Shown: positions 16,507 through 26,162 of the stretch, piece by piece | Position numbering within the stretch: the stretch's first letter is position 1 | Layout: every line of letters begins with the position of its first letter | The notes under the pieces: generated by a model | Databases searched by the model: none | Told to the model about the DNA's origin: nothing | The model's input: only the letters and a program-made list of their open reading frames with translations | Assembly: GCF_900107215.1 (NCBI RefSeq) | Contig: NZ_FNPD01000009.1 | Coordinates: 37,329 to 101,328, forward strand | From: Acetomicrobium thermoterrenum DSM 13490 | GTDB taxonomy: Bacteria; Synergistota; Synergistia; Synergistales; Acetomicrobiaceae | Reading direction: 5' to 3' | Length of the DNA stretch: 64,000 nt | Position numbers and translations under genes: made by a program

Positions 16507-19149
16507 TTATACCCCCAATAATTCGGTTAAAATCCTAGGTACGGCATTTAGGGCATCTTCCAGTTTTTCGACTTCCTTTCCTCCGGCCTGGGCGACATTA
16601 GGTCTCCCTCCTCCTCCACCGCCAACTATTTTCGCAATCCTATCGATAAATTTACCGGCATGTATACCATCTCTTACAGCATCCTCGTCTGCCATGGCGA
16701 CAAGAACTACCTTCCCTTCAAAAGAGCTGCCTAAAACCAGTAAGACCTTTTTGAGTCCCTTTTTGAGATGGTCTCCAACTTGGCGCAATATATCGGCATC
16801 CAAATCCTCGAATTTGCCTGTCAACACGGTAAAACCATTTACTATTTGGCGTTGAGATAGTATTTTATCACATTGCGATAAAGCAAGTTTCAAATTAGAC
16901 CTTTGCAATTCTGATTTTAAATTTTTAATATCCTGAAATACATCGGTAAACTTTTCCTTTAAAGATCCTGCTTCGACGCCGGAAATTAAGGTCAAATCCT
17001 TTACAAGATCAAACAACTCTTGATAATGACTTACGGCTGCCATCCCTGCCAGGGCTGTAATTCGTCTCAAACCCGATCCTATGCTTTCTTCTTCGACTAT
17101 TTTTATCAAGCCAATGTCGCCGGTAGCATTAACGTGCAATCCGCCGCAAAGTTCGGCACAATAACCTGGTATCTGAATGACGCGCACTCTATCCCCGTAT
17201 TTTTCATCGAAAAATGCCTTTGCACCTATTTTCTTAGCTTCTTCCATCGATGTCTCGAAGATGTTCAACTTGATATTGGCCTGTATGACCTCATTAGCAA
17301 TTTGTTCTATTTTTACTATGTCGTCGCGAGATATTGCATCAAAATGGGTAAAATCGAACCGTAAGTAATCAGGAGAAACGTAGGAGCCTGCTTGACGAAT
17401 GTGGGGGCCTAAGACACGCGTTAAGGCTTCGTGAACAATATGGGTAGAGGTATGGTGGCGCCTAATGGCATTTCTTCGTGAAAGGTCAACCTTAGCTTTC
17501 GCTTCATCATCGGCTGAAACATATCCCGACTTAACCCTGACACGATGAGCTATAAGCACATCGTGATAGTAATATGTATCAAGCACCTCCAATTTACCTG
17601 TGGACGTTTCTATCCATCCTTTATCTCCCACCTGTCCGCCCTTTTCGGCATAAAAAGGGGTTTCAGCCAACAGGATTTCTACCTCTTCCCCTTCATGAGC
17701 TTCCTCTACCTCCCGAGAATCCTTTAATATGGCCAAAACTTTCGATTCAGCTTCATCGCTCTCATATCCTACGAATTTCGTCGGACCAAATTTAGCCAAA
17801 AGGGCAGAATGAACTTCTTTCTGCACCGTCGATGCAAGCTGTTTGCTCGCAGTTCTTGCCATTTCCCTCTGACGCTCCATGCATCTCTCAAATTCTTCTC
17901 TATCGACTTCAATGCCCTGCTCTTGACATATCTCTTCGGTCAATTCAAGGGGAAAACCATATGTGTCGTATAAAGTAAAAGCTGTTTCTCCCGATAGTAC
18001 CGAGCTACCGGATCTTACTACCCTTGATATCTCCTCTTCAAGCAAAGCGCTCCCCTGATCTAAGGTCCTGCTAAACCTTTTCTCCTCCAGATTAATAACA
18101 GATTCTATGGTGGATCTATATTCCACTAATTCTTTATAGTGATCGGCCATGATCTCAAGCAATTCGGGCATCAGTTCAATCAAAAAAGGCCTATCGAGGC
18201 CGAGCACTCTTCCATAACGCGACGCCCTTCTGAGCAACCTTCTAAGGACATATCCTCTACCCTCATTAGAGGGAAGCACGCCATCGGCTATCATGAATGC
18301 CAATGCTCTTAAATGATCGGCAATTACCCGCATGGCCGTATCAAAGCGTTTATTTGCGGCATATTCAACTCCTGACAAGCGCGATACCTTTTCAATTAAA
18401 GGCAGGAACAGATCGGTCTCGAAATCAGATCTGGCCCCCTGAACAATAGATGCCAGACGCTCCAATCCCATTCCCGTGTCAATGTTTTTCTTTGGCAAAG
18501 GCGTAAGGTTGCCTTCTTCGTCTCTGTTATATTGCATAAACACCAAATTCCACACTTCAAGATACCTATCACAATCGCACCCTACAAAACATTCGGGCTT
18601 TCCGCAAGAAAACGCCGGGCCTTGGTCGTATATCAGCTCCGAGCAGGGGCCACAAGGACCTATCGGGCCGGCAGCCCAAAAATTGTCCTTCTCTCCCATG
18701 CGCACAATTTTACTCTCAGGGAGGCCAACAACTTTATTCCAAATTTCGAAGGCTTCGTCGTCGTCCAAATAAATCGTAGCATACATTCTCTCCGGATCGA
18801 GACCAATTACTTCCGTTAAAAATTCCCACGCCCATGGAATGGCTCGTTCCTTAAAGTAGTCCCCAAAGCTGAAATTTCCCAACATCTCGAAAAACGTATG
18901 ATGCCTCGAGGTCCTTCCTACATTTTCTATGTCGTTGGTCCTCAAACATTTCTGTGATGTGGTGGCTCTCAGAACCTCAGGTTTCTTCAACCCCAAAAAA
19001 TAGGGCTTAAAGGGAACCATGCCCGCTATGGTAAACAGCAAGGTTGGATCATCCGGAATAAGACTGAAACTTGGAAACCTTTTATGTTCTTTTTGCTCGA
19101 AATACGATAGAAATAGCTCTCGTAATTCCTTTCCGCTTCGCTTTATCAC
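16507..19149 (-). CDS. alaS: Alanyl-tRNA synthetase
   Basis: A class II synthetase of about 880 residues with aminoacylation, tRNA-recognition, editing and C-Ala (DHHA1) domains. Visible marks are the N-terminal catalytic region (GMVPFKPYFLG, TSRHHTFFEMLGNFSFGDYFKE), the editing-site RRHHTSTHIVHEAL and CAELCGGLHV (zinc ligands), and the C-terminal GGGGGGRPNVAQAGG. The start is GTG at 19149, because MIKRSGKELRELFLSYF matches the family N-terminus. The longer frame upstream runs through the ribosome site AAGGAGG. It is followed by ruvX. Confidence 0.96.
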   Translation of the reverse strand: MIKRSGKELRELFLSYFEQKEHKRFPSFSLIPDDPTLLFTIAGMVPFKPYFLGLKKPEVLRATTSQKCLRTNDIENVGRTSRHHTFFEMLGNFSFGDYFKERAIPWAWEFLTEVIGLDPERMYATIYLDDDEAFEIWNKVVGLPESKIVRMGEKDNFWAAGPIGPCGPCSELIYDQGPAFSCGKPECFVGCDCDRYLEVWNLVFMQYNRDEEGNLTPLPKKNIDTGMGLERLASIVQGARSDFETDLFLPLIEKVSRLSGVEYAANKRFDTAMRVIADHLRALAFMIADGVLPSNEGRGYVLRRLLRRASRYGRVLGLDRPFLIELMPELLEIMADHYKELVEYRSTIESVINLEEKRFSRTLDQGSALLEEEISRVVRSGSSVLSGETAFTLYDTYGFPLELTEEICQEQGIEVDREEFERCMERQREMARTASKQLASTVQKEVHSALLAKFGPTKFVGYESDEAESKVLAILKDSREVEEAHEGEEVEILLAETPFYAEKGGQVGDKGWIETSTGKLEVLDTYYYHDVLIAHRVRVKSGYVSADDEAKAKVDLSRRNAIRRHHTSTHIVHEALTRVLGPHIRQAGSYVSPDYLRFDFTHFDAISRDDIVKIEQIANEVIQANIKLNIFETSMEEAKKIGAKAFFDEKYGDRVRVIQIPGYCAELCGGLHVNATGDIGLIKIVEEESIGSGLRRITALAGMAAVSHYQELFDLVKDLTLISGVEAGSLKEKFTDVFQDIKNLKSELQRSNLKLALSQCDKILSQRQIVNGFTVLTGKFEDLDADILRQVGDHLKKGLKKVLLVLGSSFEGKVVLVAMADEDAVRDGIHAGKFIDRIAKIVGGGGGGRPNVAQAGGKEVEKLEDALNAVPRILTELLGV

Positions 19150-19213
19150 AATAAAATGAAGCCTCCTTCTTAACAAGCACAAGACTTGATCTTGAATTAT
19201 AATTCATTGACTG

Positions 19214-20548
19214 CTAATTGTTCAACAAATTCTTTCTGGCCACTTTAGAATCATGGATGACCCTTTCGTAGTCTACAGTCGTGTATTCGCCATTCCTATA
19301 CACCCATTTGCCGTTCACAACTGTTCCCCACACATCCCTAGATGTTCCCGCAAAAACAATAAAACCGGCAAGGTTTTTTAAATCCCAACCAACGTAATGG
19401 GGTTTGTCGAGATCGACTAAAATAAAATCTGCCTTCCAATCTTCCCTTATCAAACCCGCCTTCGAAAAGCCCAAAGCCTTATAGCCGTTAACAGTAGCAA
19501 TTTGGATTGCCTCTTTTGACTTTACCAATGTAGGATCTTTGTGCAACCCCTTCTGGATAAGAGATGCCGTCCGCATCTCAAGCCAAGGATCCAATCTGTT
19601 GTTGCTGGCAGCACCGTCACTTCCTAATGCCACATTTACCCTTTTTTGGATCATCTGTGATAGGGGGGCAAATCCGCTTCCAAGTTTCATGTTGCTACTT
19701 GGATTATGGACAATGGTTATGTTATCCTTCGCAATCTCAGATAACCTGTCTGCGGGGAACCATACTCCATGAGCCAAAACTAAGGATGCGACATTGGCAA
19801 GTCCCGTCTCATATAAAAGGCCGATCGGATCCTGTTTTAATTCGTTTATAATATAATTTCTCTCCCACTCCGTCTCAAGCCAATGAGTATGTATCCCTGC
19901 ATGTAATCCTCTGGCGATTTCCGCTATTCTTGCCAACTTCTTGGGCGAAACGGTATAAGGTGCGTGGGGACCGAGCTGAACGGTTATCATTTCATCTTTG
20001 CCATGCCAATTATCGTAAAGCTTAATACCCTCCTTAAGCTTCAACGAAAAGAGAGGATCTTTGCCGATTAAACCCTGGCAAAGTCCACATCTCACACCTA
20101 TTTCCAGGGCCGCATTTGCAACTTCGTCCATGTGAAAATACATGTCGCCAAAGCAAGTAACTCCGGCACTTATCATTTCTATAATTCCCAGTTGGGTGCC
20201 TATTCGTATGTGATTGGACTTGAGCTTTCCCTCAACAGGCCATATGTGTTTTTCTAACCAATCTTTCAAGGGAGCTTCTTCGCCAAGGCCTCGCAACAGC
20301 GTCATAGCCACATGGGTATGGGCGTTCACGAACCCCGGCAATAGTGCCTTTTTACTTTCACACAAACATTCTTCTTTGGCCCTTATCTTAGTCCCGTGGC
20401 CTTTCGGCAATATCGATGAGATACGACCTTTGGACACTGCAACATCACATATTTCCGCCCTCTCGCGATCTCCATCCAGTACTACAGCATCCCTAAAAAC
20501 TATGTCAGCTTCTAAGCAACTTGCGACATCTGGGCTGTAAGTCGTCAT
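19214..20548 (-). CDS. mtaD: 5-methylthioadenosine / S-adenosylhomocysteine deaminase
   Basis: An amidohydrolase of about 444 residues that deaminates MTA, SAH or adenosine. Metal-binding segments are visible: NAHTHVAMTLLRG (about 80), GIHTHWLETE, LAHGVWF and LGSDGAASNN. The N- and C-terminal beta-sandwich strands characteristic of composite amidohydrolases frame the barrel. The ATG at 20548 overlaps the ahcY stop (ATGA). Grouped with ahcY and mtnA, it handles the by-products of SAM use. Confidence 0.92.
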   Translation of the reverse strand: MTTYSPDVASCLEADIVFRDAVVLDGDRERAEICDVAVSKGRISSILPKGHGTKIRAKEECLCESKKALLPGFVNAHTHVAMTLLRGLGEEAPLKDWLEKHIWPVEGKLKSNHIRIGTQLGIIEMISAGVTCFGDMYFHMDEVANAALEIGVRCGLCQGLIGKDPLFSLKLKEGIKLYDNWHGKDEMITVQLGPHAPYTVSPKKLARIAEIARGLHAGIHTHWLETEWERNYIINELKQDPIGLLYETGLANVASLVLAHGVWFPADRLSEIAKDNITIVHNPSSNMKLGSGFAPLSQMIQKRVNVALGSDGAASNNRLDPWLEMRTASLIQKGLHKDPTLVKSKEAIQIATVNGYKALGFSKAGLIREDWKADFILVDLDKPHYVGWDLKNLAGFIVFAGTSRDVWGTVVNGKWVYRNGEYTTVDYERVIHDSKVARKNLLNN

Positions 20549-21789
20549 TCTTCCCACCTTCCAAGATATTGCTCTTGTTCGGGAGTCATCCCTTCCAGTC
20601 TAATACCTAAAGCTTCTAGCTTATAGGAAGCCACTGCCCTGTCTATCTCGGAAGGAACTGGGTAAAGTCCCGGTTCGAGATCGTTCTCATGAATATAAAG
20701 AACCGATAATAGCTGAAGTGCAAAGGATAGATCCATGATTTCGATGGGATGGCCATCTCCACCGGCAAGGTTTACCAGCCTTCCCTCGACCAACAGATGC
20801 AAAGATCTCCCATCATGGGTCGTGTATGTCGTTACGCCGGGGCGCGTTATTGACTTTTTAGCCGCTATTTCACCCAAATCTATACAGGATATCTCGACGT
20901 CGAAGTGACCTGCATTTGCCAAAATTGCTCCATTTTTCATGACGGCAAAATGCTCTTTTCTGATCACATTAATGTTTCCCGTGGTAGTTACGAATATGTC
21001 CCCTGTTCGGGCTGCAGTAGCCATGTCGGTTACGTTGAAACCATCCATATAAGCCTCTAAAGCTCTATGGGGATCCGATTCGACAATCGTCACTCGCGCT
21101 CCAAGCCCCGATGCCCTGGAGGCTACCCCCCTGCCGCACCATCCGTACCCGCATACGACGACTTCCTTTCCGGCAATCAACATATTGGTCAGCCTGCATA
21201 TTGCATCCCATACAGATTGGCCTGTTCCGTATCGGTTATCAAAGAGATGTTTGCTCAACGCATCATTGACCGCTAGCATGGGAAAAGCCAGGATCCCCTC
21301 ATTTGACATCGCCTTCAGCCTCTTAATTCCCGTAGTTGTCTCCTCGCAACCGCCCTTTATATAAGGCAGGAGATCGGATCGCTCCTTGTGAATAAGCGTC
21401 ACCAAATCTCCTCCATCATCTATTAGTATTTGTGGAGACCAGGCAAGCAGGGCATGCAGGTTACCATAATATTCGTCCCTTGTCATTCCGTGCCAGCTGT
21501 AAACCCTTATGCCGTTGGCGACCAGCGCTGCGCAAATATCGTCCTGTGTTGACAGGGGATTGCTCCCGGCAGCCATGACTTCGGCACCTAAAGCCTTAAG
21601 AGCCCTCAGAAGACACGCGGTCTTCGCCTCAAGATGCAGGCAGGCAGCAACCTTGACACCGTTTAAGTGGCGTTCTGGTTTAAATTTCTCTTGAAGAAGC
21701 TTTAAAACAGGCATAAAATTCCACGCCCATGCAATCTTTATTTTGCCTTGGTCTGCCAAAGCTGGATTTGCTATTCGGTATTCCTCCAT
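20545..21789 (-). CDS. ahcY: Adenosylhomocysteinase (SAH hydrolase)
   Basis: Reversibly hydrolyses S-adenosylhomocysteine to adenosine and homocysteine using bound NAD. The 414-residue protein has the NAD motif VVCGYGWCGRGVASRASGLG (about 212-231), the DDGGDLV active-site loop, GCEETTTGIKR, and the C-terminal LHVEGRLVNLAGG-type segment (here LLVEGRLVNLAGGDGHP). The length is shorter than eukaryotic forms and typical of bacterial/archaeal ones. It is coupled to mtaD downstream and 57 bases after mtnA. Confidence 0.94.
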   Translation of the reverse strand: MEEYRIANPALADQGKIKIAWAWNFMPVLKLLQEKFKPERHLNGVKVAACLHLEAKTACLLRALKALGAEVMAAGSNPLSTQDDICAALVANGIRVYSWHGMTRDEYYGNLHALLAWSPQILIDDGGDLVTLIHKERSDLLPYIKGGCEETTTGIKRLKAMSNEGILAFPMLAVNDALSKHLFDNRYGTGQSVWDAICRLTNMLIAGKEVVVCGYGWCGRGVASRASGLGARVTIVESDPHRALEAYMDGFNVTDMATAARTGDIFVTTTGNINVIRKEHFAVMKNGAILANAGHFDVEISCIDLGEIAAKKSITRPGVTTYTTHDGRSLHLLVEGRLVNLAGGDGHPIEIMDLSFALQLLSVLYIHENDLEPGLYPVPSEIDRAVASYKLEALGIRLEGMTPEQEQYLGRWEE

Positions 21790-21846
21790 AATATTTATCC
21801 GCCTCCCAGATTTGTTATTTCGTTGCAGATTCTAACGTCCCTTTCT

Positions 21847-22944
21847 TCATTTTCCAATCGACTCTTCGGCCTTCTTTATATCTTCCAAACACAAAGATTT
21901 GGAAGCCGCTTCAAGTATCGATCTTTCATAAGGTTTCTCTAGTATACCAACTTCTGTTACTATGCCAGAAATCATGTCGTTTGGAGTAATGTCGAAGGCA
22001 GGATTCCATACGGAAATATCATCGAGGAAGATTTTTGCACCGCCAAAGGAACGCACCTCTTCGGGTTTTCTTTCTTCTATCGGTATGGCTTCCCCATCGA
22101 CCAAGTCCATATCTATGGTGCTCCTTGGAGCTGCCACATAAAAAGGAATTCCGTGATGACGACATAAAAGGGCCAGATTATAGGTACCTATCTTATTTGC
22201 CGTATCGCCATTTGATGCTATTCTGTCAGCACCCACTATTACAAGATCCACTCCACCCTTCTTCATCAAAAAGGCTGCCATGTTGTCGCATATCACAGTT
22301 ACATCCAGACCTTCCGTCCATAGCTCCCAAGCCGACAACCTGGCTCCTTGGAGCAAAGGCCTTGTTTCGTCACAGTAAACCCTTACATCTTTTCCTATAG
22401 CCTTGCCCATTTTTATGATTCCAAGAGCTGTGCCCACAGCGCCAGTGGCAAGGGATCCTGCATTACAATGCGTTAGAACATTACATCGTTCAGGCAAAAG
22501 GTTTTGACCGTAAAAGGCGATTAAGTTCTCTATCTGTATTTCTTCTTGATGAATTTTGTTAGCTGTTTCAAGCAAATGATCTTTTAGCTTTGCTTCGACC
22601 GATTCGCTGCTCGAGCATTTGCAATCTGTCGCCTTTAAAAAACTTGCCGTTGCCTCCTCCATTTTCTTAAGAGCCCAAAACAGATTCACTGCAGTGGGTC
22701 TGGTCTTGGAAAGGCGCTCAATAGCACTTTGAACCCCACAAATTCCCCCTTCGGCAGCCAGAACCACTCCATAACCTGCTGCTATCCCTATTGCCGGTGC
22801 CCCTCTAACTATCATGTCTTCAATGGCTTCGGCAACATCTATGTAGTTTACGCATTTAACGTAAGATATTTCAAACGGTATTTTTCTTTGATCCAATAGA
22901 TATAATGAGCCGTTCTCCCACTTTATTGGCTCGGGCGTTGACAA
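21847..22944 (-). CDS. mtnA: S-methyl-5-thioribose-1-phosphate isomerase
   Basis: An eIF2B-like isomerase (365 residues) of the methionine salvage pathway that acts on methylthioribose 1-phosphate. The MtnA signatures RGAPAIGIAAGYG (about 44-56), LTHCNAGSLATGAVGTALGII with the catalytic Cys, and VIVGADRIASNGDTANKIGTY with the catalytic Asp are present. The start is TTG at 22944 after AAGGAGTG. The genes for the later steps (mtnB, mtnD etc.) are not adjacent. The neighbouring mtaD suggests a route through deamination of MTA. Confidence 0.93.
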   Translation of the reverse strand: MSTPEPIKWENGSLYLLDQRKIPFEISYVKCVNYIDVAEAIEDMIVRGAPAIGIAAGYGVVLAAEGGICGVQSAIERLSKTRPTAVNLFWALKKMEEATASFLKATDCKCSSSESVEAKLKDHLLETANKIHQEEIQIENLIAFYGQNLLPERCNVLTHCNAGSLATGAVGTALGIIKMGKAIGKDVRVYCDETRPLLQGARLSAWELWTEGLDVTVICDNMAAFLMKKGGVDLVIVGADRIASNGDTANKIGTYNLALLCRHHGIPFYVAAPRSTIDMDLVDGEAIPIEERKPEEVRSFGGAKIFLDDISVWNPAFDITPNDMISGIVTEVGILEKPYERSILEAASKSLCLEDIKKAEESIGK

Positions 22945-22971
22945 TTGAAGTCACTCCTTGTTTTTAAATTG

Positions 22972-24216
22972 TTATTCTTCTTTAAAATAGATGGATATTA
23001 TCTCAGCATTGGCCCTTCCGTCTATCATGCAGAGGGAAACTTCATCTCCAATTGCAACCTGAGATAGAGAGACAACTGTTTCGCCATCTTTGGAAAGGCA
23101 AGTTATCCACCCTCTAGAAAGACATTTTAAAGGTGACAAAGCGTCCAAAGAAGCCGCTGCGTGAGTCAGTCGCTCTTTCAAAGAGGATATAATCTTGTTC
23201 AAGTTCATTGAAAGATTTTGGGTAAGCCGCGCTATCTCAATACCGGCGGGATGAAGATAGAGGTTTTTAAGTATGTTTTGTAATCTAGCCAACTGTCTTT
23301 CGCACAAATTAGATTCCTGTTGGCATTTATGTAAAACAAGAGAGAACAGCCTGGCCTTCATGTGCCTTATTTGTTTATAAAGCTCTATGCGATCGGGAAA
23401 GACGTTTTCTGCGGCCGCCGAAGGCGTAGGAGCACGCATATCGGCAGCTAAATCGGACAACGTCCAGTCGATTTCATGACCTACCCCTGTGACGACCGGA
23501 AAAGGGCAGGCCCTAATGCTTCGCACTACTCTCTCGTCATCGAAGGGAGTCAGATCGTCCCGGCTTCCTCCTCCTCTGACCAAAAGCAGGATATCCAGCT
23601 CTTTCGTTGCAGCCAATTGCATTGCCCTAACTATATCCTGTGGGGCTTCTATTCCCTGTACCAACGTAGGAAACACGTATATTCGACATTGAGGAAAACG
23701 TTTTTTTGCGACCTTAATGACATCCTTTACAGCAGCACCAGTTTGCGAGGTCACAACTCCAACCTTGTTCGGATAAGGAGGCAACTTTCTTTTGACTCGA
23801 GGATCAAACAAGCCTTCCTTCTCCAGCCTTTTTTTCAATTCTTCCTTTGCCCTTGTTTGAGCTCCCTTTCCCAGAGGAAGGATATTTCGAGCATATAACT
23901 GATATGCACCTTGAGGTGGATAAAGACCAATGTACCCCTGCACTATCACCTCATCGCCTGCCTGAGGCCAAAGGGGAATATAGTTAGCATTGCTTTTAAA
24001 CATCACGCAAGATAATCTGGATTGTTTGCTCCCGATCGAAAAATATACGTGGCCGCTATTATGTCTTTTGATTTCGATTATTTCTCCTTTAACGGCAACG
24101 TTCCGGAGAATCGGATCCTTTTCGATCAGATCCTTTATATAAAATGTTAGTTCATCTACAGTTATTACATTAGATGTCTTTGGCAAATTGTTAAGCAGAG
24201 GCATTTCCCTCGACAT
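22972..24216 (-). CDS. xseA: Exodeoxyribonuclease VII large subunit
   Basis: The large subunit of ExoVII, which degrades single-stranded DNA in repair. The N-terminal OB domain (about 20-105, VKGEIIEIKRHNSGHVYFSI) is followed by the catalytic domain with KVGVVTSQTGAAVKDVI, LLLVRGGGSRDDLTPFDDE, and the TGVGHEIDWTLSDLAADMRAP box. The longest frame has a spurious N-terminal extension inside nusB. The ATG at 24216, nine bases after AAGGAG, gives about 414 residues and a 26-base overlap with nusB. No xseB-like small subunit gene follows directly. Confidence 0.92.
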   Translation of the reverse strand: MSREMPLLNNLPKTSNVITVDELTFYIKDLIEKDPILRNVAVKGEIIEIKRHNSGHVYFSIGSKQSRLSCVMFKSNANYIPLWPQAGDEVIVQGYIGLYPPQGAYQLYARNILPLGKGAQTRAKEELKKRLEKEGLFDPRVKRKLPPYPNKVGVVTSQTGAAVKDVIKVAKKRFPQCRIYVFPTLVQGIEAPQDIVRAMQLAATKELDILLLVRGGGSRDDLTPFDDERVVRSIRACPFPVVTGVGHEIDWTLSDLAADMRAPTPSAAAENVFPDRIELYKQIRHMKARLFSLVLHKCQQESNLCERQLARLQNILKNLYLHPAGIEIARLTQNLSMNLNKIISSLKERLTHAAASLDALSPLKCLSRGWITCLSKDGETVVSLSQVAIGDEVSLCMIDGRANAEIISIYFKEE

Positions 24217-24652
24217 CTTTGCCATCTCCTTCGACTTCGGCAATGGATCTAACAATCTTGCCCAATACGCCGTTAACAAAACGTCCCGAATCCTCAGTCC
24301 CAAAGCGTTTAGCCAATTCTATAGCTTCCGAAATGGCTACGGGTATGGGAACGACCTTGCTATAGACGCCCTCGAACAATGCCAATCTTATAGCCTCAAG
24401 ATCGACGGTAACCATTCGTTCAGGTCGCCATCCAATTATATGCATCCTTATTAAATTATCAATTTCAACCCTCTTTTCCCATATCTCCTTGACAAGCCAA
24501 ATTGCATAATTCACGACCTCTTCCGATTCTCCATCGAAAGGAAAAAGTGCCATGGCTTCGTCGGGCGTTTGGTCATTTCTAAAATCTAGTGCATACAACA
24601 ATTGTAAAGCTATTTCTCTCGCTCTTCGACGTTGCTGTTGAAGCAAAGACAA
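24191..24652 (-). CDS. nusB: Transcription antitermination factor NusB
   Basis: A 153-residue all-helical protein that binds boxA RNA with NusE (S10) in rRNA antitermination. It has the RRRAREIALQLLYALDF N-terminal helix and the late FVNGVLGKIVRSIAEVE helix with the conserved NGVL motif. The TTG start at 24652 lies nine bases after GGGAGG. Its location after Asp23/YqhY-type genes and before xseA is the common yqhY-nusB-xseA arrangement. Confidence 0.93.
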   Translation of the reverse strand: MSLLQQQRRRAREIALQLLYALDFRNDQTPDEAMALFPFDGESEEVVNYAIWLVKEIWEKRVEIDNLIRMHIIGWRPERMVTVDLEAIRLALFEGVYSKVVPIPVAISEAIELAKRFGTEDSGRFVNGVLGKIVRSIAEVEGDGKDVEGNASA

Positions 24653-24670
24653 GCTATCTTGCCTCCCGTC

Positions 24671-25147
24671 TTAGTGTCTTCTGTCCATAATAGATGAAAA
24701 AAGATCGCTTAATTTACCGCTTATTACTAAACCGGCAATTCCCCATCCTATGAAACCGAATAAAATACAAAGGCCCAGGCCTTTTAAACCAAGTTGCGAT
24801 ATACCTGCTATGATTGCAACCACAGATCCCCAAAAAATTGGATATTTTCTGAGCCTATTCATCAATGCAGGGGCATCGAAGCTTTCTTCTTTAGACGTCC
24901 ATGAAATCTTTACTTTCAAGCCCAGAGGGGCAAAAAGGTTAACAAGTTTATCCTGCAGCTCCTTCTTAACTGCGAGATCTCCGGAATGCGGAGAGACTAC
25001 GATGACGTTAGCAACATTGTCATCTCCTTGCAACGTAGCCTCTCTTGCTTTATATTCCGGCGGCATTACAGTATTTGCCAAGGAAGTAATGGCCTCTTTC
25101 GATAGCCAGAGTTCCCCTAATTTGCCCCTACGCCACAGATATTCCAT
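24671..25147 (-). CDS. Conserved membrane protein between Asp23-family gene and nusB; function unknown
   Basis: A 158-residue protein. The N-terminal ~85 residues are soluble and begin with GELWLSKEAITSLANTV, which recalls the first helix of Asp23-family proteins. Two hydrophobic segments follow, about 105-122 (FWGSVVAIIAGISQLGL) and 124-143 (GLGLCILFGFIGWGIAGLVI), then a short charged tail. I do not recognise a named family. Position between an Asp23-family gene and nusB suggests it anchors or partners the Asp23 protein at the membrane, as AmaP does in Gram-positives. That is inference. Confidence 0.6.
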   Translation of the reverse strand: MEYLWRRGKLGELWLSKEAITSLANTVMPPEYKAREATLQGDDNVANVIVVSPHSGDLAVKKELQDKLVNLFAPLGLKVKISWTSKEESFDAPALMNRLRKYPIFWGSVVAIIAGISQLGLKGLGLCILFGFIGWGIAGLVISGKLSDLFSSIMDRRH

Positions 25148-25216
25148 ATCTTATATGGCTCCTTTTAAATATTTAATTTAATCTGCAAATCCAAGTACCC
25201 TGTATCGAAGTTGTTG

Positions 25217-25729
25217 CTATTGTATACTATCCCCATATTGATCCAGTTGCTTATTTTCCGCAAAATGGATTCCCTGCACATGGACATTCACTGCTTTAAC
25301 GATATAACCAGTATAATTTTCGATCTGGTTTTTTATGGCCTCTTGCACGTCCCAAGCTATATCAGGGATTCTTAATCCATACTTGACCGATATATACGTA
25401 TCAACCACTACCTCGTTTGGAGTGCCTTCTTCGATGGTTATCTTAACTCCGCTAGTTGGCCTTCGCCCCAAGCGCAGATTAGCCACCAATCCAGAACTGG
25501 CGGGCAAAACGCCGGAGACGCTTTTTAGAGCCTCAATAGCCATTTGTGATATTACCTCTTCCGCAATAACTACTTCGCCCTGGGGTTGCGCTTCCTCCAA
25601 AACTGGCTCTTCCTGAGCCGTTTCTTCTTCAATTTCATACTCATTGACATTCTGAATTTCGTCATCGTATGAGTCTTTATCGGTGCCTTCCTGCAATTCG
25701 CTTAAATATTTCTCTCTTTCTTCGTCCAT
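25217..25729 (-). CDS. Asp23/Gls24 (YqhY-like) family protein
   Basis: A 170-residue protein with a strongly acidic N-terminal third (about 1-55, rich in Glu, Asp and Gln) and an Asp23 domain from about 57 to 160: VVIAEEVISQMAIEALKSVSG, then VVVDTYISVKYGLRIPDIAWDVQ and VKAVNVHVQGI. In Firmicutes YqhY, encoded beside nusB, affects lipid precursor metabolism or envelope stress. The exact role here is unknown. The neighbours efp, a zinc-ribbon gene and nusB are in the same transcript. Confidence 0.85.
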   Translation of the reverse strand: MDEEREKYLSELQEGTDKDSYDDEIQNVNEYEIEEETAQEEPVLEEAQPQGEVVIAEEVISQMAIEALKSVSGVLPASSGLVANLRLGRRPTSGVKITIEEGTPNEVVVDTYISVKYGLRIPDIAWDVQEAIKNQIENYTGYIVKAVNVHVQGIHFAENKQLDQYGDSIQ

Positions 25730-25743
25730 AACTATATCCCTCC

Positions 25744-26160
25744 TTATTTATTTAACCCATCAGGGTCGATCGAAAGGCCGCAATTGGGACATATTAGGAA
25801 TTCGTTTTCATCAAGAAGCATTGGATTAAACATGAACACCTGCTCACATCCGGGACAGCTCATCGATTCATAATAATCAGGCTCCACGTCTTCCGCATCT
25901 GCATCTTCTTCAAAGTATTCATATAAGGCATCAACTGCTTCCTCTAAATTATTCAAATCCATATCGAACTCGGAACAAAGGGATGTAAGTTTTTCGATCT
26001 TTTCATCTTGATTTTTAATTTTTACGTGTAAAGATTCTATTTCATTCAAAAGAGCATCGAGCAGATCTATCCAAGCTTTTTTTACGTCTTTACATGTCTC
26101 CGGCACGGAGATTTCCGATAACAACATTTGCATTCTTCGAGCCTTTTCTTCTAAATTCAA
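25744..26160 (-). CDS. CD1247-type coiled-coil/zinc-ribbon protein
   Basis: A 138-residue protein: a helical N-terminal half (about 1-85, likely coiled coil around EIESLHVKIKNQDEKIEKL), an acidic stretch (YFEEDADAEDVEPD), and a C-terminal zinc ribbon with CPGC and CPNC pairs about 26 residues apart. It resembles the CD1247 N-terminal domain family. It has no established function. It starts at a TTG directly after the efp stop and precedes the Asp23-family gene. Confidence 0.7.
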   Translation of the reverse strand: MNLEEKARRMQMLLSEISVPETCKDVKKAWIDLLDALLNEIESLHVKIKNQDEKIEKLTSLCSEFDMDLNNLEEAVDALYEYFEEDADAEDVEPDYYESMSCPGCEQVFMFNPMLLDENEFLICPNCGLSIDPDGLNK

Positions 26161-26162
26161 GG

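Noticed and set aside
24216..24303. Extended N-terminus of XseA
   Set aside because: The extra 29 residues lie within nusB and do not match the family; AAGGAG supports the ATG at 24216.
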